Shown here: positions 9,857-17,733 of the stretch, one piece after another
Layout: each line of letters opens with the position of its first letter
Numbering within the stretch: the stretch's first letter is position 1
Source of the DNA: Cyclobacteriaceae bacterium YHN15
Lineage (GTDB): Bacteria; Bacteroidota; Bacteroidia; Cytophagales; Cyclobacteriaceae
Length of the DNA stretch: 64,000 nt
Assembly: GCA_003797895.1 (NCBI GenBank)
Contig: RKQB01000005.1
Span: 62,001 to 126,000 of the forward strand
Reading direction: 5' to 3'
The notes under the pieces: generated by a model
What the model was told of the DNA's origin: nothing
Database searches by the model: none
Seen by the model: the letters and a program-made list of their open reading frames with translations, nothing else
Position numbers and translations under genes: made by a program

Positions 9857-9887
9857 AAACCCTTGAGATACTATCTCAAGGGTTTTT
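9857..9887 (+). terminator. Rho-independent terminator after the RND efflux operon
   Basis: A 13-bp perfect stem AAACCCTTGAGAT / ATCTCAAGGGTTT with a 3-base loop ACT, followed by a T-rich tract. It lies 36 bases after the permease stop codon. Confidence 0.9.
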
Positions 9888-9972
9888 CTTATTTTATGAT
9901 CAAACTGCAATCCTTTTAAAGGAATTGTTGTTGATTTCTTAGTAATTTTAACCGAGTCAAATAATTTACTTT

Positions 9973-10473
9973 ATGAGTGAAATGCAATGGTATGTAATGT
10001 ATACCACTTCAAGAGCAGAGAAAAAAGTAGCTAATAGATTGAAAGAAAAGGGGTTGGAGGTTTATTTGCCTATGATTGAAGAGCTTCGCCAATGGTCTGA
10101 CCGTAAAAAGAAAGTCCAAAAAGCACTTTTTAATGGTTACTTATTCGTAAAAACTTCCAAAGCTAATTTATGGGAAGCATTGCAGGTGCCAGGTGCTGTC
10201 AAATTTGTTAATTTTGCTGGGGAACATGCCACGGTGAGACAGCAGGAAATAGACACCATCCAACGCGTATTGGAAACAGGGGTTGCTGTGGAAACAGACA
10301 ATTCTGAAATAGAAGAGGGTGAACATGTAAAAATATTGGGAGGTCCATTACAGGGTATGGAAGGAGAATGCATTAACAAAGGGAATAAGGATTATTTTAT
10401 CATCCGAATTCCAGGGATCAATCAAAATGTGATGGTCAATATACCAAGAAAATATCTTGAGCCAATCAGATAA
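9973..10473 (+). CDS. UpxY/RfaH-like transcription antiterminator (NusG paralogue)
   Basis: A 166-residue NusG-family protein. The NGN domain opens with MQWYVMYTTSRAEKKVANRL and continues YLPMIEELRQW and FNGYLFVKTSK; the C-terminal KOW part is EEGEHVKILGGPLQGMEGE (about residues 115-135). The small size and the YVMYT...YLPM pattern place it with the specialised UpxY/LoaP/RfaH-type factors and not with housekeeping NusG. In Bacteroidota such factors usually open capsule or exopolysaccharide operons, but here it stands alone: a terminator lies upstream and a convergent outer-membrane gene downstream. Its target operon would therefore have to lie elsewhere. No clear promoter was seen. Confidence 0.88.
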   Translation: MSEMQWYVMYTTSRAEKKVANRLKEKGLEVYLPMIEELRQWSDRKKKVQKALFNGYLFVKTSKANLWEALQVPGAVKFVNFAGEHATVRQQEIDTIQRVLETGVAVETDNSEIEEGEHVKILGGPLQGMEGECINKGNKDYFIIRIPGINQNVMVNIPRKYLEPIR

Positions 10474-10498
10474 TAAAGTGGATTCAAATAATATCAAA

Positions 10499-11209
10499 TC
10501 AGAAATATGCGCTTTTTGGGGCAAGATATTTTTTAAAAATCAATTGTATCTGTAACAAGTGGTCGTTAAAGGCATTCCAATTTTGGTTGCCGTCCAGGTC
10601 ATCTGAAAAAGTAAGGAGCATGCTGCCTTCTAAGCAAATATCGTATAGGTTTGAGATTCTATAACTCATTCCGGCCCTTATTGGGACATACGCTGTTGGG
10701 AAAATAGCGGTATATTCTCTGCTATTTTCTTCCAAAGTATAATACCTTTTGGTTCTGGCTTGCATTACGCCAATTCCAATGCCTCCATAAAAATTAATTT
10801 GGCTTCTTTTGGTGTGATCAGAAAATGGCATCAAATTCAGCATAGGCATAAAATCCAAATAGTATGCCTGTCCTGAAAAACTTATAGCACTTTCATTTGC
10901 CAACCATTGATCTATTGCCTCTTGGGAAGGGTTTCCGCCACTTCCGATCCATTGCATGCCGGTCGTAGCTTGCAAACTTACTAAAGGATTGATTTTTTTT
11001 CCATAAGCAAGTGAAAATGCTGGTCTTATGGCAAAGGCCAAATTACTGTATTGCCCCCCTGTTTCTGCATATATTAATGAAGGTCCTAATCCTATTGAAA
11101 TAGAATTATCTCTAGGCATCTTATCTTTTTTATAAAAACTTTGTGCCAGGGTTGAATGAGTGAGCACCCAAACCAATAAAAATGATATAAGATAATTTTT
11201 TATTATCAT
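10499..11209 (-). CDS. Outer-membrane beta-barrel protein (porin family), function unknown
   Basis: A 236-residue exported protein. The signal peptide (residues 1-22) ends THSTLAQS. The mature part alternates polar and aromatic residues in beta strands: SISIGLGPSLIYAETGG, FAIRPAFSLAYGKKIN, LLQIQLIFKKYLAP. It closes with strand-like IQLIFKKYL, which fits an 8-10 strand outer-membrane barrel of the PF13568/PF13505 type. No enzyme motif is present. It is convergent with the UpxY gene (25 bases between stops). The following minus-strand genes (xseA, xseB) lie upstream of it, 117 bases away. Confidence 0.6.
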   Translation of the reverse strand: MIIKNYLISFLLVWVLTHSTLAQSFYKKDKMPRDNSISIGLGPSLIYAETGGQYSNLAFAIRPAFSLAYGKKINPLVSLQATTGMQWIGSGGNPSQEAIDQWLANESAISFSGQAYYLDFMPMLNLMPFSDHTKRSQINFYGGIGIGVMQARTKRYYTLEENSREYTAIFPTAYVPIRAGMSYRISNLYDICLEGSMLLTFSDDLDGNQNWNAFNDHLLQIQLIFKKYLAPKSAYF

Positions 11210-11326
11210 TTAAAACATTTTTAACCATGTAAAAAGGAAAAACCTGCAATTTTTTAAAAGGGATTCAATATACATTTTTTGAATTAAAAAATTAACTTAA
11301 GGTTATTTCTTTTTCATGATTAAAGC

Positions 11327-11524
11327 TCATTCCTCTTCATTCAGGGCATTGTTGATTTCATCTTCCGTCATTCTCAATTTGTTTTTACACAGTTTGACCA
11401 GACCGGATGCTTCCTTCACCAATTCTGAAAGCTCATCTATCCCTCTATCACCCTTTTCAAGCATTGAAACGATTTCTTCAACCCTTTTTAGGGCTTTGTC
11501 ATAACTAATACTATTTTTTTTCAT
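11327..11524 (-). CDS. xseB: Exodeoxyribonuclease VII small subunit
   Basis: A 65-residue helical protein of the XseB family. It has the conserved pattern SYDKALKRVEEIVSMLEKGD (residues 6-25) followed by the second helix GIDELSELVKEASGLVKLC. XseB subunits wrap the extended helices of XseA to form the nuclease that degrades single-stranded DNA to oligonucleotides. It overlaps the 3' end of xseA by 14 bases on the same strand, the usual coupled arrangement. The acidic tail NNALNEEE is common in this family. Confidence 0.9.
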   Translation of the reverse strand: MKKNSISYDKALKRVEEIVSMLEKGDRGIDELSELVKEASGLVKLCKNKLRMTEDEINNALNEEE

Positions 11525-12830
11525 GCTTTGATACTTTATTGATGATGCTTTGGATTTTTAGGTTCTTGGCATAGGTTGTAAGAAAGCTGCCTTCCTGAAT
11601 TTCTGCTTTATGTAGCGGAACTCCGTTGATTTCTGATCTTGTATAACCTCTTTCCATGAAAGTGCTTGGATCCAACCGAAAAAGGTCCAATTCCAAACGA
11701 TTGATATTTTCTTTAGATTTTATAACCTGCTGTAAGGAAAAACGATGGAGGTTTTGATTGAGGTTATCTAATTGAAGCTCAAAGACTTTTACCTTTTGTG
11801 CTGACATACTTTTTAGCTGCATTAACTTATAATGAAGTAATTCTTTTGCCCGATGAATTTGAAAATTGGATTGTTGCCGAATCCGGTTCTCAACATCCAT
11901 TATTTTTCTGTCCTCCAAAGCCATTATTTGGGAAGCATTTCTATCCAATACTTTCACCAGGTTTTGAAGTATTTCCTCAAATTCCTTAAAGCCGGAAAGA
12001 AGAAATTCAGCGGCAGCGGTAGGGGTTTTCATCCTGGTATGGGCCACTAAATCTGCAATAGTTTCATCCCTTTCATGTCCTATTCCAGTGATTACCGGTA
12101 TCTGAGATGTTGCGATTTCGATGGCCAGTTCATAATCATCAAAACAGTCCAGATCCAATTGGGCTCCTCCTCCTCTGATTATAATTACGGCATCAAATTC
12201 CACTCTTTCATGAGATATTTTGATATCCCTAAAAGCCTGAATCAAGGAAGCAGGTGCATCTTTTCCCTGTAAGGTGGCCTGAAAAAGTTGATAATGTATG
12301 CGGTATCCAAATCGGTTATTTTCTAGTTGATTGATAAAATCACCATAACCTGCTGCAGAAGATGAACTGATGATGGCTATCTTTTGAGGAACAATCGGAA
12401 GCAGCATGCTTTTATTCAGTTCCATCATCCCATCTCTTTCCAGTTTCCCTATGATTTCCTGTCTAATTCGGGCCCTTTCACCTAAAGTGAAATTGGGATC
12501 AATATCCCGTATGGTAAGACTTAAACCATAAATTTCATGGAATGTAACTGATATCTGTGCCAAGACTTTCATACCGGGTTTCAGCTCTTGTCCGGTAATT
12601 GATTTAAATCTCGAGGAAATTCCCCTAAAAGTATAAGACCAGATATTGGCCCTTATTTTTGCGGATATTTGGTTACCTTGTTTTTCCACCAAATCCAAAT
12701 AAGCATGCCCTTGCCTTGCATGACTTAATTCAGCAATTTCAGCTATCACCCAGTATTCAGGTTCTAAATTGAATTCTAAGGTTTCTTTGATTATCTGATT
12801 GAGCGCTAAAAGTGAGATGGCGTGCTGCAT
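11511..12830 (-). CDS. xseA: Exodeoxyribonuclease VII large subunit
   Basis: Catalytic subunit of exonuclease VII. The N-terminal OB fold (about residues 15-100) includes WVIAEIAELSHARQGHAYLDL. The catalytic domain has the conserved DAVIIIRGGGAQLDL and FDDYELAIEIATSQIPVITG, GHERDETIADLVAHTRMKTP. A long helical region follows (residues 260-370) and a C-terminal strand with MERGYTRSEING. The start is taken as the ATG at 12830 (MQHAISLLALNQ), the usual family beginning. An upstream in-frame ATG would add 14 hydrophobic residues that do not fit a cytoplasmic nuclease and would run into the terminator of dapA. Confidence 0.93.
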   Translation of the reverse strand: MQHAISLLALNQIIKETLEFNLEPEYWVIAEIAELSHARQGHAYLDLVEKQGNQISAKIRANIWSYTFRGISSRFKSITGQELKPGMKVLAQISVTFHEIYGLSLTIRDIDPNFTLGERARIRQEIIGKLERDGMMELNKSMLLPIVPQKIAIISSSSAAGYGDFINQLENNRFGYRIHYQLFQATLQGKDAPASLIQAFRDIKISHERVEFDAVIIIRGGGAQLDLDCFDDYELAIEIATSQIPVITGIGHERDETIADLVAHTRMKTPTAAAEFLLSGFKEFEEILQNLVKVLDRNASQIMALEDRKIMDVENRIRQQSNFQIHRAKELLHYKLMQLKSMSAQKVKVFELQLDNLNQNLHRFSLQQVIKSKENINRLELDLFRLDPSTFMERGYTRSEINGVPLHKAEIQEGSFLTTYAKNLKIQSIINKVSKHEKK

Positions 12831-12861
12831 GTTGAAAATTAAGCATGAAATTTGAAAAATG

Positions 12862-12920
12862 AAAAAAATCACCCTTCCCTTTTAAAATCTTACAAACAAA
12901 TAATTTTAAATAAGAAGGGT
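12862..12920 (-). terminator. Composite terminator of the ligA-DUF6913-dapA operon
   Basis: Read on the minus strand: an outer stem ACCCTTC / GAAGGGT (12914-12920 with 12871-12877) enclosing an inner stem TTTAAAAT / ATTTTAAA (12903-12910 with 12881-12888), then a run of seven T (12862-12868). It begins 24 bases after the dapA stop codon and ends about 30 bases before the chosen xseA start. Confidence 0.75.
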
Positions 12921-12943
12921 TATCTATATAAATTAAAGATTTA

Positions 12944-13798
12944 TTATATCATGTTTTTCTTTATCCTTTCTTTTAAGGAATCTGAAGCCTTTACAAGGGG
13001 TAACCTAACAGCGTCTCCACAGATTCCTAATTCCCTCATCAGAAACTTTAAACCAACAGGGTTGCTTTCTTCATACATCATGGGATTAATATCCAATAGT
13101 TTAAAGGCAGCATTTTTAGACGTTTCCAGATCCCCATGGCAAATTTCTTTGAAAATTTCAGGATAGGCATTGGCAAGAACAGAAATAACCCCCTGACCTC
13201 CCAAAACTCTCATTGAAGGTGTAAGGATATCATCGCCGGAAATCAAAAGAAAGTCTTTTGGCATTTTTGCTGCAATCCTCATGCATTGGGACATGTCACT
13301 GCTCGCTTCTTTCATTCCAATGATATTGGAATGCTTTGCCAATTCCAGAGTGGTCTGATAGGTTACATTTGACATTGTCCTTCCGGGGACATTGTACAGG
13401 ATAACAGGAACCGGACTGGTATCTGCAATGGCTTGGTAATGGGCAATTATCCCTGCCTGGGTAGGTTTATTGTAATAGGGGCTGACCGACAAAATCGCAT
13501 CTATGCCTGTAAAATCCGTATTTTTTATATCATCCAACACTGCTTGGGTACTATTCCCACCCAAACCATAGACTATAGGAACCCTTCCCGCATTATGTTC
13601 TAAGCTAACTTCTAAGACCTGTTTTTTTTCATCTTTGGTCAGTGAAGCTGATTCCCCTGTTGTTCCCTGAACCACCAAGTAATCGACACCTCCTTTGATC
13701 ACATGATCAATGACCCTTTTTAATCCTTCAAAGTCAATGGTCAAGTCATCGTGAAAAGGGGTGATCAACGCTACTCCTGTACCATGAAATTTTAACAT
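12944..13798 (-). CDS. dapA: 4-hydroxy-tetrahydrodipicolinate synthase
   Basis: Condenses pyruvate and aspartate semialdehyde in lysine/diaminopimelate synthesis. It is a 284-residue TIM barrel. It shows the conserved QGTTGES (threonine pair near residues 44-45), YYNKPTQAG, YNVPGRT (tyrosine near 133) and the Schiff-base lysine in GMKEASSDM (near 160). SGDDILTPSM closes the active site. Length is normal. The gene overlaps the end of the DUF6913 gene by 7 bases and is last in the ligA operon. The lysine-forming role rests on family similarity; other pyruvate aldolases of this superfamily usually lack the full motif set. Confidence 0.95.
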   Translation of the reverse strand: MLKFHGTGVALITPFHDDLTIDFEGLKRVIDHVIKGGVDYLVVQGTTGESASLTKDEKKQVLEVSLEHNAGRVPIVYGLGGNSTQAVLDDIKNTDFTGIDAILSVSPYYNKPTQAGIIAHYQAIADTSPVPVILYNVPGRTMSNVTYQTTLELAKHSNIIGMKEASSDMSQCMRIAAKMPKDFLLISGDDILTPSMRVLGGQGVISVLANAYPEIFKEICHGDLETSKNAAFKLLDINPMMYEESNPVGLKFLMRELGICGDAVRLPLVKASDSLKERIKKNMI

Positions 13799-14295
13799 GC
13801 TTCTTTTATTTTGTTTAGGTAATTAATTAGGTTCTGTATATTATTTTCTAAATCAATTTCTTCAATTTTTAACATCAAGTCCAAGTAAGGCCTGTTTTCC
13901 TCTGAATAAAAACCAATATTGAAGGCGCTTTGATTGGAAAGGAGCAAATAACGCAAATATGGGTTTAGCTTTAAAGAGGGAACTAAAATAAAATCCATCT
14001 TTTCAAAACAGAACTCATTGAAATAATCGGATGGTTTTCCGAACAGATTGAAATGCTTGAAGGAAAAGGCTTCAATGGATTCGGGCTCTCTTTCATTATA
14101 ATACAACCCGGTGATTCTGGTTTTGTACCCCCATTTATTTCTGATAAATTCCTTTGAAATGCTATATTCTTCAGCTGAGTTGGCTATAATTCCAACATGT
14201 TTTAGTTCTTCAGGTATATGTATTTTTTTTGTATCAGGTTGTAACAGCCTGTTTTTCAGTCTCATTTGGACTGCAATCTCTTTTAACCACTTCAT
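13792..14295 (-). CDS. DUF6913-like conserved protein
   Basis: A 167-residue protein without signal peptide or membrane helix. It begins with a basic helix (MKWLKEIAVQMRLKNRL) and has an alternating alpha/beta middle part (HVGIIANSAEEYS, MDFILVPSLKLNPYLRYLL). I recognise it as the DUF6913 type that sits beside dapA in many Bacteroidota; the number is from memory. No catalytic motif is apparent. It is tightly packed: 3 bases after the ligA stop and overlapping dapA by 7 bases, so the three genes are almost certainly one transcript. Function unknown; the conserved position suggests a link to lysine synthesis or DNA replication, which is only inference. Confidence 0.6.
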   Translation of the reverse strand: MKWLKEIAVQMRLKNRLLQPDTKKIHIPEELKHVGIIANSAEEYSISKEFIRNKWGYKTRITGLYYNEREPESIEAFSFKHFNLFGKPSDYFNEFCFEKMDFILVPSLKLNPYLRYLLLSNQSAFNIGFYSEENRPYLDLMLKIEEIDLENNIQNLINYLNKIKEAC

Positions 14296-14298
14296 TAC

Positions 14299-16755
14299 CT
14301 ATACCTTTTTATCCACCAATTGAAGAAATTCGTCCTCTGATATCATTTTAATACCCAATTTTTCAGCTTTTTCTTTTTTGCTGGGCCCCATATCCTCACC
14401 TTCAATTATAAAGTCCAAAGCCTTGGATACAGATTTTAGGTATTGACCCCCATTTGCCTCAACGAAATCTATAATTTCATCCCTTTTGAAATGGTTTAAT
14501 TTACCCGAAGCTAGAATTTTAATACCTTCGAGCTTATTGCTTTGAAACTCCCTTTCTTCTTCAACTAACACAAAGTTAAGTCCCTGCGTTCTCAAACGGT
14601 CGATTAATTCCAGATTTTCCCTGTCTTTGAAATATTCGTTTATGCTATGTACCAGAATTTCCCCAACACCGTTGATATTCAGTAAATCCTCACTTGTCGC
14701 ATTTTTTATGGCATCAATATTTTTGAAATTTTTTGCCAGGATTTGAGCAGTGTTTTCACCTATATTTCTAATCCCAAGAGCAAATAGCACTTTTTCAAAT
14801 GGTTGGGATTTGGAGGCTTTAATTCCCTCAAGCATATTGGAGATTACTCCTTCCTGAAATGTATTGGCCTTCAGTTTTTTGATTCTGTTTTCCTGCTCAC
14901 TGCTAATGGGAGGGTTCAATTTGAGCATGATCCCATGTACGGTGTTTTCATGAAGGGAAACCTCCACAAGTTTTTCCAAAGAAACCCAATTTCCAATAAG
15001 AATATGGAGTACGACAGGAACCGGTAAATAATCTTCCATTTGAGGTAAATGGCTTTTATCAAGTATCTCCTGAAGTTTGAATAAAGTTCCAACATTCTGT
15101 GCCACCTTTTTATTGGAAGTTCTTATAAACAATTCAAATGCTTTTATCACCTGTTTTAGGGGTTGATCCACATGCCTTTGAGTAAATTTTTGAATTGCAG
15201 AAAGGGAAACCCCATCGGTAAGTGCGAAAAAGGCTTTGGTCAAAGAGATGAAAAGATATCCATCATCAGATTTTTGATACTGGTCTTGGCTCATCTCCAG
15301 ACCTAACAATTGGTCTGACTTGCTCTCCAACTCATATAAATCAGCAAAATTTCGAATATACCCTTGATCAATTAGGGTTTTTATTCTCTCCGTACCCAGA
15401 GAATCAATGTCCATTGCTCTTTTATGCACAAAATGTTCTATCCTGCCCAAAATCTGTGGGGGACAATTTTTGGCATTGGGGCAGAAATGCTTTGCCTCGC
15501 CTTCTTTCCTTTCCAAGGGTGTTTCACATTCCGGACAATGTTCGATGTAGTGTATAGGTCTGGCCCCTGCCTTTCTGTTTTCAAGGACAACGCCTGTGAT
15601 TTTAGGGATGATTTCTCCTCCTTTTTCCACCATTACCGTATCTCCTTCACATAAACCTAATCGCTCTATTTCATTTGCGTTATGCAATGATGCCCTTTTT
15701 ACAGTTGTTCCTGCAAGATGGACAGGAGCAAGGTTTGCGACCGGGGTAATTGCTCCAGTTCTACCCACTTGATAGGTAATGGACAACAATTCACTTTGTG
15801 CACTTTCGGCCTGATATTTATAGGCGATTGCCCATCTGGGAATTTTGGCAGTAAATCCCAACTCTTCCCTTTGGTCATAGTCATTGATTTTCAATACCAC
15901 CCCATCTGTATCCAAGGGAAGCTCAAATCGCTTTTCTTTCCAGGTTTCTATATAATTCAAAACTTCCTTTATACTCTTACACTTTGTATAAGTCGGAGAG
16001 ACATTAAATCCCCATTTTTCTATAAGATGAATGGCTTCATCATGCTGATTGACCCCAATATCTTCTCCTAAAAGTTGATAAAAGTAACAATTGAGCCTTC
16101 TTTTTGCCACAATTCCACTGTCCTGCATTTTCACAGTTCCTGAAGCAGCATTTCTTGGGTTGGCCAAAAGCGGTTCTCCATTTAATTCCCGCTCTGCATT
16201 GATCTTATCGAATTCTTTTCTAGGAAGGAATATTTCCCCTCTAACCTCGAATTTTTCCGGAATATTAGCCCCTTTGATTTGGATAGGTATATTTCTAATA
16301 GTTTTGATATTTTCTGTTACCACATCTCCTCTGCTTCCATCTCCTCTGGTAACGGCACGGATCAATTTTCCATTTTCATAGACTAGACTGATGGCAACCC
16401 CGTCAAACTTCAATTCGCAAAAATATTCGAAATCCCTATGCCCGAGCCCTTTTACTACCCTTTCATCAAAAGCCAACAATTCCTCTTCAGAGTAGGTATT
16501 GCCCAAGGAAAGCATCCGAAATTCATGTAAGGCAGTTTCAAATTCCTTCGTAATGGTACCCCCTACCCTTTGGCTTGGACTGTCCTCCTCCAAAAACTCC
16601 GGGAATTCTTTTTCCAGTCGGATCAGCTCTTCGAGGAGTTGGTCAAATTCATAATCAGAAATTTCTATCCTGTCCTCCAGATAATAAAGGTGATTGTGGT
16701 AGTTGATCTGTTGACGAAGTTCGTCGATCCTTGATTTGGCTTGCTGTGGCGTCAT
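14299..16755 (-). CDS. ligA: NAD-dependent DNA ligase with a large internal insertion
   Basis: Seals nicks in replicating DNA. In order: Ia NAD-binding domain (YHNHLYYLEDRIEISDYEFD, residues 19-38), nucleotidyltransferase with the adenylated lysine in ELKFDGVAI (K116), OB fold, a four-cysteine zinc finger (CPEC ... HFCPNAKNC, about 405-430), helix-hairpin-helix repeats (FALGIRNIGENTAQIL near 660) and a C-terminal BRCT domain (from about 740). At 818 residues it is about 145 longer than usual. The excess is a single block, residues about 488-639, placed where other LigA proteins run straight from LLGLE into the first HhH. Frame is open throughout. ATG 16755 lies 22 bases after a consensus -7 element. 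Confidence 0.95.
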   Translation of the reverse strand: MTPQQAKSRIDELRQQINYHNHLYYLEDRIEISDYEFDQLLEELIRLEKEFPEFLEEDSPSQRVGGTITKEFETALHEFRMLSLGNTYSEEELLAFDERVVKGLGHRDFEYFCELKFDGVAISLVYENGKLIRAVTRGDGSRGDVVTENIKTIRNIPIQIKGANIPEKFEVRGEIFLPRKEFDKINAERELNGEPLLANPRNAASGTVKMQDSGIVAKRRLNCYFYQLLGEDIGVNQHDEAIHLIEKWGFNVSPTYTKCKSIKEVLNYIETWKEKRFELPLDTDGVVLKINDYDQREELGFTAKIPRWAIAYKYQAESAQSELLSITYQVGRTGAITPVANLAPVHLAGTTVKRASLHNANEIERLGLCEGDTVMVEKGGEIIPKITGVVLENRKAGARPIHYIEHCPECETPLERKEGEAKHFCPNAKNCPPQILGRIEHFVHKRAMDIDSLGTERIKTLIDQGYIRNFADLYELESKSDQLLGLEMSQDQYQKSDDGYLFISLTKAFFALTDGVSLSAIQKFTQRHVDQPLKQVIKAFELFIRTSNKKVAQNVGTLFKLQEILDKSHLPQMEDYLPVPVVLHILIGNWVSLEKLVEVSLHENTVHGIMLKLNPPISSEQENRIKKLKANTFQEGVISNMLEGIKASKSQPFEKVLFALGIRNIGENTAQILAKNFKNIDAIKNATSEDLLNINGVGEILVHSINEYFKDRENLELIDRLRTQGLNFVLVEEEREFQSNKLEGIKILASGKLNHFKRDEIIDFVEANGGQYLKSVSKALDFIIEGEDMGPSKKEKAEKLGIKMISEDEFLQLVDKKV

Positions 16756-16777
16756 GGTTTATTTCCAGATAAGGACC

Positions 16778-16808
16778 CAAAATTAAGCTTTGTCGAAGGA
16801 ACAGCAAA
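16778..16808 (-). promoter_or_regulatory. Promoter of the ligA-DUF6913-dapA operon
   Basis: On the minus strand: TTTG (16808-16805), exactly 19 bases, then TAATTTTG (16785-16778). This is a full match to the Bacteroidota TTTG-N19-TAnnTTTG pattern. Expected leader to the ligA ATG is about 16 bases. Confidence 0.75.
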
Positions 16809-16886
16809 GAATAAACCCATAGACATTGGTTTTTATTTAATAGGAGATTTAAAGACAGGTATTATCTTTACTCCAACAACCCCATT

Positions 16887-17519
16887 ATGAGTAAAAAAGA
16901 GGAAATAGAATCTAAAATTCTTGATGTAGCCTACAAGCTTTTTTTAGTTCAAGGATATAAAAACACCACCATGGATGATATTGCCCAAGGTTTGGCAATG
17001 AGCAAAAAAACCTTGTATAAGTATTTTCCCGGGAAAATGGAATTACTTGCGGCATCCTTTGATTTATTGAAAAAACGCTTGTCTCTTAAAGTGGAATCAC
17101 TGGTTGATAATCAATACATTCCATTTACCGTCAAACTGAAGTCTATGCTCACAATTGTAGCTTCAGATCTTGCCCCCATCAATCCGGAATTGCTGGAAGA
17201 CCTTCGGGACCATGCTCCGGAAATATGGAAAGAATTACAGCATTATATTCGTGATTCGGCTTATTTAAGATTTCAGAAATTGATACAGGAAGGAGTGAAA
17301 AAAGGCTTTGTAGCTTCTCATGTGAATGTCAGTTTGGTGGTTTTTATTTATGCCTCCGCCATCCAAAACCTGATTGATCCCAAATTTTTGTCACAGTTCC
17401 CTTCTGAAATGAAAAACAATCTGGGTCTAACCACAGCTGAAATATTCGACCAGGCGATTCAGATAATATATCAGGGAATATTGACCGATGAGGCCAAACG
17501 TGAGTTTCAAAAAATCTGA
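16887..17519 (+). CDS. TetR/AcrR family transcriptional regulator
   Basis: A 210-residue TetR-type regulator. The DNA-binding part is QGYKNTTMDDIAQGLA then MSKKTLYKYFPGKMELLAA (residues about 20-55). The rest is helical with no recognisable ligand motif. It stands alone, divergent from ligA (131 bases between starts) and 214 bases ahead of metG, with no adjacent pump to suggest a target. Weak overall likeness to the regulator at 3283 (same MDDIA...SKKT core) is expected within the family. Effector and targets unknown. Confidence 0.85.
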   Translation: MSKKEEIESKILDVAYKLFLVQGYKNTTMDDIAQGLAMSKKTLYKYFPGKMELLAASFDLLKKRLSLKVESLVDNQYIPFTVKLKSMLTIVASDLAPINPELLEDLRDHAPEIWKELQHYIRDSAYLRFQKLIQEGVKKGFVASHVNVSLVVFIYASAIQNLIDPKFLSQFPSEMKNNLGLTTAEIFDQAIQIIYQGILTDEAKREFQKI

Positions 17520-17653
17520 TTTATAATGCTTAACCGGAATACTTATCTTTCATTTTTATCTTTATGCAGTCATGAGTTTAGCTCAATTGATATTGGAGAA
17601 GTACTTTTAGATATCCATTTCCTTAAAATTTCCTATCAAAAATACAATATTTC

Positions 17654-17680
17654 AAATAAAGCATAGATTAGACTTTATTT
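17654..17680 (+). repeat. Inverted repeat upstream of metG
   Basis: Perfect 8-bp inverted repeat AAATAAAG / CTTTATTT separated by 11 bases. No T run follows, so it is not a good terminator. It lies about 54 bases before the metG start and could be an operator-like site or chance in AT-rich DNA. Confidence 0.3.
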
Positions 17681-17719
17681 AAGGTACAAGCTCAAAGTTT
17701 CCATTACAATTCAATTTTC

Positions 17720-17727
17720 TATCTTTG
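17720..17727 (+). promoter_or_regulatory. Candidate -7 element of metG, very close to the start codon
   Basis: TATCTTTG is an exact match to TAnnTTTG and ends 6 bases before the metG ATG (17734). Transcription from it would begin at or next to the start codon, giving a leaderless or near-leaderless mRNA. The -33 box is weak (TTTC at 17698). Confidence 0.5.
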
Positions 17728-17733
17728 CATCCA

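Noticed and set aside
14839..15294. Intein in LigA
   Set aside because: The insert lacks the N-terminal Cys/Ser and C-terminal HN pattern of inteins, is only about 150 residues and does not interrupt a catalytic motif.
14803..16381. Several plus-strand open frames across ligA
   Set aside because: They are opposite a complete LigA; their translations are rich in Phe, Cys and Ser without domains.
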